DNA of 64,000 bases, taken from Amycolatopsis decaplanina DSM 44594 (lineage in GTDB: Bacteria; Actinomycetota; Actinomycetes; Mycobacteriales; Pseudonocardiaceae). Below are positions 36,384-45,632 of this stretch, piece by piece. Under the pieces are notes generated by a model, which did not search any database, was not told the origin of the DNA, and saw only the letters and a program-made list of their open reading frames with translations. The stretch's first letter is position 1. Every line of letters starts with the position of its first letter. The translations under genes were made by a program, and so were the position numbers. Location: assembly GCF_000342005.1 (NCBI RefSeq), contig NZ_AOHO01000014.1, positions 1-64,000 on the forward strand. The letters are read 5' to 3'.

Positions 36384-37343
36384 GTGGTCACGAAAGACAT
36401 TCCCCGCACCACGGCTCCGGCCGTCCCGGCACGGCGGTCGCCCCGCCGTCGCCGGGACGGGCGGGCCGCCCTGCTCTACCTGGCGCCCGGTGGCATCCTG
36501 CTGCTCGCGATGCTGGTGTACCCGATCTACCAGCTCGTCCTGATCTCTTTCTACGACTACGGTCAGCCGCAGGCGGTCGGCAACGCGCCGCTGGTGTTCC
36601 TCGGCTTCGGGAACTACGTCGAACTGCTGGAGAACCTCCAATTCTGGGAGGTGCTGGCCAAGACCCTCGGCTTCACCGCGGTGTGCGTCGTCGGCAGTCT
36701 CGCGCTCGGGACGGGGCTGGCCGTGCTGGCGACCCGGGTCCGCGCGTGGGCACGGGTCCCGCTGTTCCTGGCCGCGCTCGCCGCGTGGGCGACGCCGGCC
36801 ATGGCGGGCTCGTACGTCTGGCTGTTCCTGTTCGACGCCGACTTCGGCCTGGTGAACGAGGTGCTCTCGGGTCTCGGGTTCACCGGGATGGCGAATCACT
36901 CCTGGACCTTCGACACCTACAGCACGTTCGGTCTGGTGGCCGCCGAGGTCATCTGGTGTTCGTTCCCGTTCGTCATGGTGACGATGTACGCGGGGCTCAA
37001 GGGCGTGCCGGAAGAGGTCATCGAGGCCGCGTACCTCGACGGCGCGTCGACCTGGCGCACCACGTGGTCGATCACGCTGCCGATGGTGCGGCCGCTGCTG
37101 ACCATCGCCACGATCCAGTCGATCATCTGGGATTTCAAGATCTTCACCCAGATCTACGTGATGACCAACGGCGGCGGCGTGGCCGGGCGCAACCTCGTGC
37201 TCAACGTCTTCGCCTATCAACAGGCCTTCGCCGGACAGGAATACGGTCTCGGCGCGGCGCTCGGAGTCGTGATGACCTTGCTGCTGCTGTCCATCACCGG
37301 GTTGTACGTCCGGTCGCAACGCCGGAGCGCCGGATGGGTGTGA
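36384..37343 (+). CDS. ABC sugar permease, MalF type
   Basis: A 319-residue membrane protein with six predicted spanning segments and the cytoplasmic EAA loop (EVIEAAYLDGASTWRTTWSI) that contacts the ATPase. GTG 36384 directly follows the binding-protein stop. The end overlaps the next permease start. Confidence 0.94.
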   Translation: MVTKDIPRTTAPAVPARRSPRRRRDGRAALLYLAPGGILLLAMLVYPIYQLVLISFYDYGQPQAVGNAPLVFLGFGNYVELLENLQFWEVLAKTLGFTAVCVVGSLALGTGLAVLATRVRAWARVPLFLAALAAWATPAMAGSYVWLFLFDADFGLVNEVLSGLGFTGMANHSWTFDTYSTFGLVAAEVIWCSFPFVMVTMYAGLKGVPEEVIEAAYLDGASTWRTTWSITLPMVRPLLTIATIQSIIWDFKIFTQIYVMTNGGGVAGRNLVLNVFAYQQAFAGQEYGLGAALGVVMTLLLLSITGLYVRSQRRSAGWV

Positions 37344-38200
37344 CCGCAGGCCGTCGAGTTCAGAAGCCCGGCAGGCTGATCGCCGAGATCGTCTGCGTGG
37401 TGATCGCGGGGATGGTCGCGTTCCCGGTGTACTGGATGGTGCTTTCGGCGTTCAAGCCCACCGGGCAGATCCAGGCGGAGAACCCCCGCCCCTGGACGCT
37501 GACACCGACCCTGGAGCACTTCGAACGGGTGCTCGGCGGCGAGGGCTTCGCGATGTTCTTCCTGAACAGCGTGATCGTGGCCGTCGTGGTGGTGGCGTTG
37601 TCGCTGCTGCTCTCGTTCCTTTCCGCGGTCGCGCTGACCCGGTTCAACTTCAAGGGCAAGACCGTGCTGCTGGTGATGGTGCTGGTGGCGCAGATGGTGC
37701 CGGTCGAGGCGCTGACCATCCCGTTGTTCTTCCTGATGCGGTCGGTCGGCGACGTCGCGCCGGCGTTCGGCACCAACCACCTCGGCTCGCTGATCCTGGT
37801 GCACCTGGCCTTCAGTCTGCCGTTCGCGATCTGGATGCTGCGCGGCTTCGTCGCCGCGGTGCCGCAGGAACTGGAAGAGGCGTCGAAGATCGACGGGGCG
37901 AGCCGCCTGCGGTTCACCTGGCAGATCCTCTTCCCGCTGGTGGCGCCCGGGCTGGTGGCGATCAGCGTGCTGGCGTTCATCCACGCCTGGAACGACTTCC
38001 TGTTCGCGAAGACGTTCATCATCTCCAACACCGAGAATCAGACGCTCCCGCTGGCGATCCTGGTGTTCTTCAAACCGGAGGACACCGACTGGGGCGCGGT
38101 GATGGCTGGCTCGACCCTGATGACCATCCCGGTGCTGGTGTTCTTCATCCTCGTGCAACGACGACTCGTGTCCGTCATGGGCGGCGCGGTGAAGGGCTGA
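37334..38200 (+). CDS. ABC sugar permease, MalG type
   Basis: A 288-residue permease with the EAA loop EEASKIDGASRLRFTWQILF and the typical PVYWMVLSAFKP N-terminal segment. The start may be ATG 37334 or GTG 37340; the latter overlaps the preceding stop as GTGA. It completes the importer with the two genes before it. Confidence 0.94.
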   Translation: MGVTAGRRVQKPGRLIAEIVCVVIAGMVAFPVYWMVLSAFKPTGQIQAENPRPWTLTPTLEHFERVLGGEGFAMFFLNSVIVAVVVVALSLLLSFLSAVALTRFNFKGKTVLLVMVLVAQMVPVEALTIPLFFLMRSVGDVAPAFGTNHLGSLILVHLAFSLPFAIWMLRGFVAAVPQELEEASKIDGASRLRFTWQILFPLVAPGLVAISVLAFIHAWNDFLFAKTFIISNTENQTLPLAILVFFKPEDTDWGAVMAGSTLMTIPVLVFFILVQRRLVSVMGGAVKG

Positions 38201-38201
38201 C

Positions 38202-39614
38202 ATGCCTGGTTTCGAAACTCTGCTCCCCCGTCCCGTATCGGTGGAACCGCTGCCGGGGCAGTGTCCCGTACCGTCCGAAGTGGACGTACGCATCGACGCC
38301 GGGCTGCCCGCCGAGGGCTACCGGCTGGAGATCGATCCGTCCGGCGTGACCCTGCACGCGGCCGACGCGGCCGGCGAGTTCTACGGCCGCCAGACACTCC
38401 GGCAGCTCATCGGGCCGGACGCGTTCCGGGCGACGTCCATCCACAGTGGACAGCAGACGATCCCGTGCGGCGTGGTGACCGACCACCCGCGGTTCGGCTG
38501 GCGCGGCTGTCTACTGGACGTGGCGAGGCATTTCCGGACCAAGGCCGAGGTACTGCGGTTCATCGACCTGATCGCCGCGCACAAGCTCAACGTGCTCAAT
38601 CTCCATCTGACCGACGACCAGGGCTGGCGGATCGAGATCCCCGAGTTCCCCAAGCTGACCGAGGTCGGCGGCTGGCGGAAGTCGTCCATGGTCGGCCGGC
38701 ACGACGGGCCGGAACGCGACGGACGACCGCACGGCGGGTTCTACTCGGCCGACGATCTCCGTGAGATCGTCGCGTACGCCGCCGCGCGTTCGGTGACGGT
38801 CGTCCCGGAGGTCGACATCCCCGGCCACGCGCGGGCCGCGATCGCCGCGTACCCCGAGCTCGGCCCGGAAACCGCCGAACCGTGGGAAGTATGGACGAGC
38901 TGGGGCATCAGCACGTCGCTGTTGAACACGGAGAAGTCCACTGTGGATTTCTTCAAGCGCATTTTCGACCACGTGCTGGACATCTTCCCGTCGGAGGTCA
39001 TCGCGCTCGGCGGTGACGAGGTTCCCGGCGCGACCGAGGAACACGGCTGGTTCGTCCGCGAGATCGCCCAGCACCTGATCGAACGAGGACGTCGTCCGCT
39101 CGGCTGGGACGAGGTGCTCGAAGCGGGTGACCTGCCGCCGATGGTCATCGGCTCGTGGCAGAGCGAGGCGGCGGGTGCTCGCGCGGCGGCCGCTGGGCAT
39201 GACGTCGTCATGTGCCCTGAGGACCACGTGTATCTGGACCACCGGCAGTCCGATCACCCCGACGAACCGATCCCCGTCGGCTACCTGAGCACGTTGGAGA
39301 GCTTCTACGGCTACGAGCCGGTGCCCGCCGATTTCCCCGAGGGGAAGACGATTCTCGGCGCGCAGGCGCAGGTGTGGTCGGAGCACCTCGACACCGTGCG
39401 GCGGGTGGACTACGTCGTCTTCCCGCGGCTGTGCGCTTTCGCCGAGGTGGCGTGGAGCGACCCCGAGGGACGCGATTACGCGGAGTTCCTGCCGCGTTTG
39501 CGGGACCACCACCTGCTCCGGCTGGACGCGCTGGGCGTCGAGTACCGGCCGCTCGACGGGCCGCACCCCTGGCAGACGCGGCCCGGTGTTCCCGGACGGC
39601 CGCGGCAGAAGTAG
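38202..39614 (+). CDS. GH20 beta-N-acetylhexosaminidase
   Basis: Removes terminal N-acetylhexosamine from chito-oligomers or glycoconjugates by substrate-assisted catalysis. The 470-residue protein has the Asp-Glu catalytic pair in VIALGGDEVPG, with upstream HLTDDQGWRIEIPEFP and VVPEVDIPGHARAAI blocks. There is no signal peptide, so it should act on imported oligosaccharides. It starts one base after the permease stop and is followed by a strong palindrome. Confidence 0.93.
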   Translation: MPGFETLLPRPVSVEPLPGQCPVPSEVDVRIDAGLPAEGYRLEIDPSGVTLHAADAAGEFYGRQTLRQLIGPDAFRATSIHSGQQTIPCGVVTDHPRFGWRGCLLDVARHFRTKAEVLRFIDLIAAHKLNVLNLHLTDDQGWRIEIPEFPKLTEVGGWRKSSMVGRHDGPERDGRPHGGFYSADDLREIVAYAAARSVTVVPEVDIPGHARAAIAAYPELGPETAEPWEVWTSWGISTSLLNTEKSTVDFFKRIFDHVLDIFPSEVIALGGDEVPGATEEHGWFVREIAQHLIERGRRPLGWDEVLEAGDLPPMVIGSWQSEAAGARAAAAGHDVVMCPEDHVYLDHRQSDHPDEPIPVGYLSTLESFYGYEPVPADFPEGKTILGAQAQVWSEHLDTVRRVDYVVFPRLCAFAEVAWSDPEGRDYAEFLPRLRDHHLLRLDALGVEYRPLDGPHPWQTRPGVPGRPRQK

Positions 39615-39617
39615 ATC

Positions 39618-39666
39618 CATGATGGCCCCCTTCCTCGCACCTGATGTGAGGAAGGGGGCCATCATG
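39618..39666. terminator. CATGATGGCCCCCTTCC-type palindrome
   Basis: A perfect 19-bp stem (39618-39636 with 39648-39666), a GATGGCC variant of the GAAGGCCCCCTTC family, 4 bases past the hexosaminidase stop and 6 bases before the next gene. Confidence 0.75.
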
Positions 39667-39671
39667 TCCTT

Positions 39672-40253
39672 ATGAGTGATCAGTCCGAGCGGTGGGTCGA
39701 CGCCACCCAGCTTCCTGAAGAACTCGTAGCGCTCATCGACACCCTCCGCCCCGGCGAACACGTGCTCATCACCCGGAACGGCGAGACGATCGGGACGATT
39801 TCCGGCACTGTTCAAGAAGAACAGGTCTCTTCGACGGACTCCGAAGACGTCACGGTCGTGGCCACCGCCATGAAGTTGTCGGCGTCGGCGCGTGACTCGT
39901 TGTCCGAGCGGCTCGGCCCCGGCTACATCGTCCTGGACCTGCACTCGGCGCCCCCGACCGTCGACGTCCTGCTGGTGCCGCCGGCCAGCCCGCAGCTGAT
40001 CGGGAACTTCCGGGCTCTGTACCCGAAGGCCCGGATCGTGATCACGGAGATCGAAGACGCCGAACTCGGGGTCAAATACGAGGGCCCGGTGCGCCGCCTG
40101 CTCGACGCCGGCGCCGAGGCTTATCTCCCATCGAGCACGATCCCGCGTCTGGCGGAGCAGTTGGACCGGGCCATGACCCAGCTGCGGCAGCTCACCGGCG
40201 ACACGTCGGCTCCCCTGACCATCGAGTGGTCAGGGGACCGCACCCTCGAATGA
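39672..40253 (+). CDS. conserved hypothetical protein
   Basis: A 193-residue soluble protein that I do not recognise. The first 50 residues (LRPGEHVLITRNGETIGTISG) look like the short beta/helix unit of Phd/YefM antitoxins. The rest (LGPGYIVLDLHSAPPTVDVLLVPPASPQ and a later KARIVITEIEDAELG) suggests an alpha/beta domain. No toxin gene is adjacent. The ATG lies six bases after a palindrome, so its promoter must overlap the hexosaminidase 3' end or it is read through. Confidence 0.65.
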   Translation: MSDQSERWVDATQLPEELVALIDTLRPGEHVLITRNGETIGTISGTVQEEQVSSTDSEDVTVVATAMKLSASARDSLSERLGPGYIVLDLHSAPPTVDVLLVPPASPQLIGNFRALYPKARIVITEIEDAELGVKYEGPVRRLLDAGAEAYLPSSTIPRLAEQLDRAMTQLRQLTGDTSAPLTIEWSGDRTLE

Positions 40254-40296
40254 GCACCGGCAGCCCCACCACGTTCCGCCGCTCAGGTCGCCTGAA

Positions 40297-40351
40297 GTAC
40301 GTGAAGGCCCCCTTCACTGCGTCTAGCGCAATAAAGGGGGCCTTCACGTAC
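40297..40351. terminator. GTGAAGGCCCCCTTC-type palindrome
   Basis: A perfect 18-bp outer stem (40297-40314 with 40334-40351) between two convergent genes, 8 bases from the snapalysin stop. Fifth member of the family in this window. Confidence 0.8.
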
Positions 40352-40359
40352 CTAGAGCG

Positions 40360-40908
40360 TCAGTTGTAGATGCGCTGGATGGCGCCCGCCGCGACGAGCC
40401 CGTTGGCCCACAGCGAGTTCACCCGCGAGATCTCCTGGGCGTTCGGCGTCGCGTTGGTGCAGGACGGGCCGGGGCCGCCACCGGACATCAGTTCGGAGCA
40501 CGGACCCTGGTAGTTGTCCGGCAGGCCGAGCGCGTGGCCGGTCTCGTGCGCGGCGATCCGCGTCTGGTTGTACTGCTGCGCCTGCGTGTAGTCGATGAAG
40601 ATGGTGCCGCGGCCGTGGCCGTCGGTCTCGGCGTACGAACCCGAGGGGTCGTTGCCTTCGGTGTAGCGCAGGGTGGCGCCCGACGAGCTCTCCTGCAGCT
40701 TCACGTTGGACACCGAGTTGTTCCAGTTCGCCACGCCCGCCTGGATGGCGGCCCGGAAGCTGGGCGCGCTCGAGGCGTCGTAGTAGACCGTGGTCACCGC
40801 CGCGGCCTTCTGAGCAGGCTGGACCGCCGCCGTGGCCTGGCCCGCGGTGACCGGGACGGCCAGCAGCGCCAAGCTCACGGACGCGGAGACGAAGAACTTC
40901 CTTGCCAT
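40360..40908 (-). CDS. snpA: snapalysin-type extracellular metalloprotease
   Basis: Small secreted M7 zinc protease. The 182-residue precursor has a Sec signal ending near VTAGQATA, a short propeptide, and the zinc site [13 protein letters not shown] (HExxH plus a downstream Asp ligand typical of M7). Length matches Streptomyces SnpA. In Streptomyces it is often activated by a LysR regulator, but none is adjacent here. The next 256 bases to the right (40909-41164) contain no gene. Confidence 0.93.
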   Translation of the reverse strand: MARKFFVSASVSLALLAVPVTAGQATAAVQPAQKAAAVTTVYYDASSAPSFRAAIQAGVANWNNSVSNVKLQESSSGATLRYTEGNDPSGSYAETDGHGRGTIFIDYTQAQQYNQTRIAAHETGHALGLPDNYQGPCSELMSGGGPGPSCTNATPNAQEISRVNSLWANGLVAAGAIQRIYN

Positions 40909-41164
40909 GGACCCACTCCTTGTGAGGACAACGGAATGGTTCGTGAATTTAGGAGCCTTGACCGCGACCCGGCACCGACTTTCGTCGTGTCAGACAGCTG
41001 GTGATTTACCAACACTTTCGACCTATTGACATGCGCATGTCCGCATACGACTATGCCGCGCTCAAGGCTGTGGCACGAGCTTGCCCGAAGTCGCCGCGCC
41101 TCGAGTTCGGCAAGCGCCGATCTTCACGATGTTCCAGGTAGCCATCGCGCTGCGGTATAGATCG

Positions 41165-41833
41165 TTATACGGTTTTCGGTTTGTACCAGACCTCGGGGCG
41201 GCCGACCTGGCCGTAGCGGGGTTCGCGTTGGGCGAGGCCGTTGTCCGCGAGGTATTCGAGGTAGCGGCGTGCGGTGACGCGGGAGGCGCCGATCGCGGTC
41301 GCGGCCGCCCCGGCGGACAGGCCGTCCGCGGACGAGGCGAGGACTTCGGTGATCGCCTCCAGAGTCTGCCCGCTCATTCCCTTCGGCAGCGCCTGCCGCT
41401 CGGTGGTGCGCAATGTGCCGAGCGCGCGATCGATCTCGGCCTGCCCGGAGACTTCGCCCGAAGCCCCGTGGAACTCGGCGTAGCGCTCCAATTTCTCGCG
41501 CAGGGAAGCGAAAGTGAACGGTTTCAGCAGGTACTGCACCACGCCGACCGACACGGCGGCCTTGACCAGGGCCAGGTCACGCGCCGAGGTCACCGCGATG
41601 ACGTCGATCGGGAGCCCCGCCGCGCGCAGCGACCGGCAGACGGCGAGGCCGTGCGTGTCCGGGAGATAGAAGTCCAGCAGCACCAGGTCGACCGGTTCGC
41701 GTTCGCAGAACCGCAACGCGTCGCCGCCGGAATGGACGACGCCGGACACGGTGAAGCCGGGCATCCGCTCGACGTACACCCGATGCGCGTCGGCGGCCAC
41801 CGGTTCGTCCTCGACGACCAGCACCTTGATCAT
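41165..41833 (-). CDS. CitB/DpiA-type response regulator
   Basis: A 222-residue regulator. The receiver domain begins MIKVLVVEDEPVAADAHR, with the phospho-acceptor Asp in VLLDFYLPDTHG and the switch Lys in QYLLKPF. The C-terminal part has an HTH (GAAATAIGASRVTARRYLEYL). ATG 41833 overlaps the kinase stop (ATGA). The divergent dctA points to C4-dicarboxylate sensing. Confidence 0.93.
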   Translation of the reverse strand: MIKVLVVEDEPVAADAHRVYVERMPGFTVSGVVHSGGDALRFCEREPVDLVLLDFYLPDTHGLAVCRSLRAAGLPIDVIAVTSARDLALVKAAVSVGVVQYLLKPFTFASLREKLERYAEFHGASGEVSGQAEIDRALGTLRTTERQALPKGMSGQTLEAITEVLASSADGLSAGAAATAIGASRVTARRYLEYLADNGLAQREPRYGQVGRPEVWYKPKTV

Positions 41834-43443
41834 CGCACGGACTCCTTCGGCGGTTTCGGCGGCAAACGCACGGTGAACACCGCGCCCTCGTCGCGGCCGA
41901 CGTCGATCGTCCCACTGTGCCGTCGCACCGCCTGACCCACCAGTGCCAAGCCGAGTCCGTGCCCGTCCTCGGGTTTGGTGGACCATCCGCGCCGGAAGAC
42001 GTCCTCGACGTCGTCCACGCCGGGGCCGGTGTCGGCGACCCGCAACAGCAGCCCCTCGGCGGCGGACCGCACGGTGACTTCGACCCCGGGCCGTCCGCCG
42101 TCGCCGGCGTTCCCCGCCGCCGCGTCGATCCCGTTGTCGATCAGGTTGCCGAGGATGGTCACCAGGTCCCGCGGCGGGACACCGGTGTCCGAGTCCTCCA
42201 TGACGGTGTCGGGCGTGATCGTGAACTCGACGCCGCGTTCGCTCGCCTCCGCCGCCTTGCCCAGCAGCAACGCCGCGAGCACCGGTTCGGCGACCGCGCC
42301 GACCACTCGGTCGGTGAGTTCCTGTGCCAGCGCGAGTTCTTCGGTCGCGAACTCGACGGCCTGTTCGGGGCGGCCGATCTCGACCAGCGAAACGACCGTG
42401 TGGAGCCTGTTCGCCGCCTCGTGGGCCTGCGACCGCAGCGCCTCGGCCAGTCCGCGCACCGTGGTCAGTTCCCCGGTCAGCGCCTGGAGTTCCGTGTGGT
42501 CACGCAAGATCACGACGGTGCCCATCGCCTTCCCCTGCGAGCGAACCGGCGCCGTGCTGACGACGAGCACCCTGGCCTCGGTGAGGTGGAGTTCGTCGGT
42601 GCGCTCCTCCCCCGAGGTGAACGCTTCGACGAGGTCTTCCGGAACGTCCAAGGAGGACAGTTCGCGGCCGACCGGATCGTCGGCGACACCCAGCAGCGCA
42701 CGGGCGCCGTCGTTGCACAGCACCACCCGCCCGTCGCCGCCGACGAGCAGCAGTCCCTCGCGCACGGAATGCAGGACGGCTTCGTGGTACTCGAACAGGT
42801 TGCTCAGTTCCTCGGGCGCGATCCCCCTGGTCTGCCGACGGAGCCGGGCGCTGACCAGGTAGCTGCCGATCCCGCCGACCACCAGCACCGCCACCGCGAC
42901 ACCGATCAGCGGCCACAGGCGTTCCCGCAGTTCGGCGTCGATCGCCTCGACGGTGATGCCGACCGACACCAGCGCGACGACCTGCCCGGCGGCGCCGCGC
43001 ACCGGGACCACGACGCGTTCGGACGGGCCGAGCGAACCGGCGTAGGTCTCGACGACCTTGCCGCCGCGTTGCGCCTCGCCGATGTTGCCGATGAACGGCT
43101 GTCCGATCAGCTCCGGATTCGGGTGTGTGTAGCGGATGCCGTTCTCGTCCATGATGGTCACGAAGTCCACGTCCGTGTCCGCGCGGACACTCTGCGCGAA
43201 CGGCTGAAGAGTCCGGCTGGGCTCCGATGTGGACAGTGCGGCCAATACCCCGGGCGCGTCCGCCACCGCTTCGGCGACCGCGGTCACCTTGTCCCGCGCC
43301 CGGTCTTCGGTGGCCCTGACCGAATCCACGTAGGCGAAGGCCAGCCCCGCCGCGACAAGGACGAAGAGCACGACGAGCTGGAGAATCAGCAGCTGGCGGG
43401 CGAGACTGCCGCGCCTGGTCCGGATCCGCGTCGTCGAGGGCAC
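41830..43443 (-). CDS. CitA/DcuS-type sensor histidine kinase
   Basis: A 537-residue membrane kinase. Two transmembrane helices (about residues 15-35 and 175-195) flank a periplasmic Cache/PAS-like sensor. A cytoplasmic PAS follows, then the phospho-His region (SQAHEAANRLHTVVSLVEIG) and HATPase motifs NLIDNGIDAA, DTGPGV, GHGLGLALV. Family members sense citrate, malate, succinate or fumarate. Coupled to the response regulator, and shares a 163-bp intergenic region with dctA. Confidence 0.93.
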   Translation of the reverse strand: MPSTTRIRTRRGSLARQLLILQLVVLFVLVAAGLAFAYVDSVRATEDRARDKVTAVAEAVADAPGVLAALSTSEPSRTLQPFAQSVRADTDVDFVTIMDENGIRYTHPNPELIGQPFIGNIGEAQRGGKVVETYAGSLGPSERVVVPVRGAAGQVVALVSVGITVEAIDAELRERLWPLIGVAVAVLVVGGIGSYLVSARLRRQTRGIAPEELSNLFEYHEAVLHSVREGLLLVGGDGRVVLCNDGARALLGVADDPVGRELSSLDVPEDLVEAFTSGEERTDELHLTEARVLVVSTAPVRSQGKAMGTVVILRDHTELQALTGELTTVRGLAEALRSQAHEAANRLHTVVSLVEIGRPEQAVEFATEELALAQELTDRVVGAVAEPVLAALLLGKAAEASERGVEFTITPDTVMEDSDTGVPPRDLVTILGNLIDNGIDAAAGNAGDGGRPGVEVTVRSAAEGLLLRVADTGPGVDDVEDVFRRGWSTKPEDGHGLGLALVGQAVRRHSGTIDVGRDEGAVFTVRLPPKPPKESVR

Positions 43444-43606
43444 CCGCTCATATCAGCACACCGGTACCGGGGCCGCTCAGCGCGCCCGGCCGGAATTCCC
43501 CGAAAACCACTCGCACGAACTCAATGAACACAACCGTGACCCAGCTCACCTGGCCGGGTGATAGTGACCGGCAATCCACGGACACACCCCTGAGCTGGAG
43601 GCAAAG

Positions 43607-44971
43607 GTGCCTACAACGCCGGAAGCGGCGCCCCGACGCCGCGACAAGATGCACTACCTGTACCTGGCCGTGATCGCGGCGGTCGTCCTCGGCGTCATCG
43701 TCGGGTTCGCCGCGCCGGGTCTGGCGAAGGAGCTCAAGCCGCTCGGCACGGGTTTCGTCAACCTGATCAAGATGATGATCTCTCCCATCATCTTCTGCAC
43801 GATCGTGCTCGGTATCGGATCGGTGGCGAAGGCCGCGAAGGTCGGCAAGGTCGGGTTGCTGTCGCTCGGCTACTTCCTGATGATGTCGACGTTCGCGCTC
43901 GCCATCGGCCTCGTCGTGGGCAACCTCCTGCACCCGGGCGAAGGTTTGCACCTCGACCCGGCAGCCGCCGCGAAGGCGCACACACAGGCCGAGGGCGGCG
44001 AAGGCTCCGTCGACTTCCTGCTCGGCATCATCCCGACCAGCTTCGGTTCCGCGTTCACCGAAGGCCAGGTCCTGCAGACGCTGCTGGTCGCCCTGCTCGC
44101 CGGCTTCGCCTTGCAGAAGCTGGGCACCAAGGGCGAGCCGATCCGCCGCGGCATCGAACACATCCAGCGGCTCGTGTTCCGGATCCTCGCGATGATCATG
44201 TGGGCGGCCCCGGTGGGCGCGTTCGGCGCGATCGCCGCGGTGGTCGGGGAAACCGGCTGGGGCGCGCTGCGCAGCCTCGCCGTCATCATGATCGGCTTCT
44301 ATCTGACCTGCCTGGTCTTCGTGTTCGGTGTGCTCGGTTCGGTCTTGTGGATCGGCGCGCGGGTCAACATCTTCACGCTGCTGCGCTACCTCGGCCGCGA
44401 GTTCCTGCTGATCCTGTCGACGTCGTCGTCCGAGTCGGCCTTGCCGCGCCTGATCGCGAAGATGGAGCACCTCGGGGTTTCCAAGCCGGTCGTCGGCATC
44501 ACCGTGCCCACCGGGTACTCGTTCAACCTCGACGGCACGGCCATCTACCTGACCATGGCGACGCTGTTCATCGCGACCGCGCAGGACCAGCCGCTTTCGG
44601 TCGGCGAGCAGATCTCCTTGCTGCTGTTCATGATCATCGCGTCGAAGGGCGCGGCGGGCGTGAGCGGCGCCGGAATCGCCACTCTCGCCGGCGGTCTCCA
44701 GTCGCACCGGCCGGAACTGGTCGACGGCGTCGGCTTCATCCTCGGCATCGACCGGTTCATGTCCGAGGCCCGCGCACTGACCAACTTCGCGGGCAACGCC
44801 GTCGCGACCGTCCTGGTCGGCACCTGGACCAAGGAGTTCGACCGGGAACGGGCCAACCAGGTCTTCAGCGGCCAGGCCCCGTTCGACGAAGCCACCCTGA
44901 TCGACGATCACGCCTCGGATCCCCATGAGGACCGTGACGGCGACCGGGAGAAGACAGTGGTCAACGCGTAA
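43607..44971 (+). CDS. dctA: C4-dicarboxylate transporter DctA (DAACS family)
   Basis: Cation-coupled symporter for succinate, fumarate and malate. In the 454-residue sequence the serine-rich re-entrant loop (STSSSESALPRLIAKME), TGYSFNLDGTAIYLTMAT, and the later GAAGVSGAGIATLAGGL are DctA hallmarks. GTG 43607 (VPTTPEAAPRRR) has GGAGGCAAAG upstream. Probably controlled by the adjacent divergent two-component system. Confidence 0.94.
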   Translation: MPTTPEAAPRRRDKMHYLYLAVIAAVVLGVIVGFAAPGLAKELKPLGTGFVNLIKMMISPIIFCTIVLGIGSVAKAAKVGKVGLLSLGYFLMMSTFALAIGLVVGNLLHPGEGLHLDPAAAAKAHTQAEGGEGSVDFLLGIIPTSFGSAFTEGQVLQTLLVALLAGFALQKLGTKGEPIRRGIEHIQRLVFRILAMIMWAAPVGAFGAIAAVVGETGWGALRSLAVIMIGFYLTCLVFVFGVLGSVLWIGARVNIFTLLRYLGREFLLILSTSSSESALPRLIAKMEHLGVSKPVVGITVPTGYSFNLDGTAIYLTMATLFIATAQDQPLSVGEQISLLLFMIIASKGAAGVSGAGIATLAGGLQSHRPELVDGVGFILGIDRFMSEARALTNFAGNAVATVLVGTWTKEFDRERANQVFSGQAPFDEATLIDDHASDPHEDRDGDREKTVVNA

Positions 44972-44984
44972 CCACGGCGAGAGT

Positions 44985-45025
44985 GAACCGCGGTGCGAGG
45001 GTCCCCCGTCCTCGCACCGCGGTTC
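44985..45025. terminator. dctA terminator
   Basis: A perfect 16-bp stem GAACCGCGGTGCGAGG with a 9-base loop, 13 bases after dctA and followed by TTCGTCTT. It ends 25 bases before the next start codon. Confidence 0.85.
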
Positions 45026-45050
45026 TTCGTCTTCTGGGAAACTCACGGGC

Positions 45051-45632
45051 ATGCCGGACGCCATCGACCGCTACGTGATCTCGCGGTACTCGAAGCTGTT
45101 GCACGGCAATTTCGCCGGGATGATGAGCGGCCCCGACGGCGAGCCGTTCCTGCGTGACCTCGTCGAGGACGCGCGGACGATCACCGACGACGAACTCGAC
45201 GAACTGCTCGCGGCGGACTGGCGGCCGCGGATCACCGCGGCATGGCTGATCGGCGTCGACCGCCGCACCGCGTGGCGCGGACGCCTCCGGGAACTGTTCC
45301 TGGAAAGCGATCTGGTCTTCGCCGGGCAGGGCTACTGTTTCGCGCTCGCCCGGTTCGGCGCGATCGCCGACGCCGAGATCCTCGTGTCCTATCTGGACCA
45401 TTACCTCGCGCGGCCGGACCTGCGTTACGACCAGGAATGGGCGCTCGCGGCCCTGCACCACATCGACGCCGACCTCACGACCGCGTACACGTCACGCTAT
45501 CTGCGGCCGGGCGGCCTCTGGGAACGCTGGTCCGCGAAGAACAGCACGGACCTGCCGTTCCAGAAGAGGTACTTCGACCTGCTGTGCTCGCACGTCCAGC
45601 GTGCCGTGCACACGGCTGACGTCAGGCGCTGA
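45051..45632 (+). CDS. DUF6000-type protein
   Basis: A 193-residue soluble, mainly helical protein with repeated HEAT-like segments. The core RDLVEDARTITDDELDELLAADWRPR and AWLIGVDRRT fits the DUF6000 family. No enzymatic motif. The last 11 bases overlap the convergent HxlR gene. Function unknown. Confidence 0.75.
   Translation: MPDAIDRYVISRYSKLLHGNFAGMMSGPDGEPFLRDLVEDARTITDDELDELLAADWRPRITAAWLIGVDRRTAWRGRLRELFLESDLVFAGQGYCFALARFGAIADAEILVSYLDHYLARPDLRYDQEWALAALHHIDADLTTAYTSRYLRPGGLWERWSAKNSTDLPFQKRYFDLLCSHVQRAVHTADVRR

Noticed and set aside
33927..37319. 1130-codon open frame antisense to the lactonase, binding protein and permease
   Set aside because: Spans several real genes and their junctions; a GC-frame artefact.
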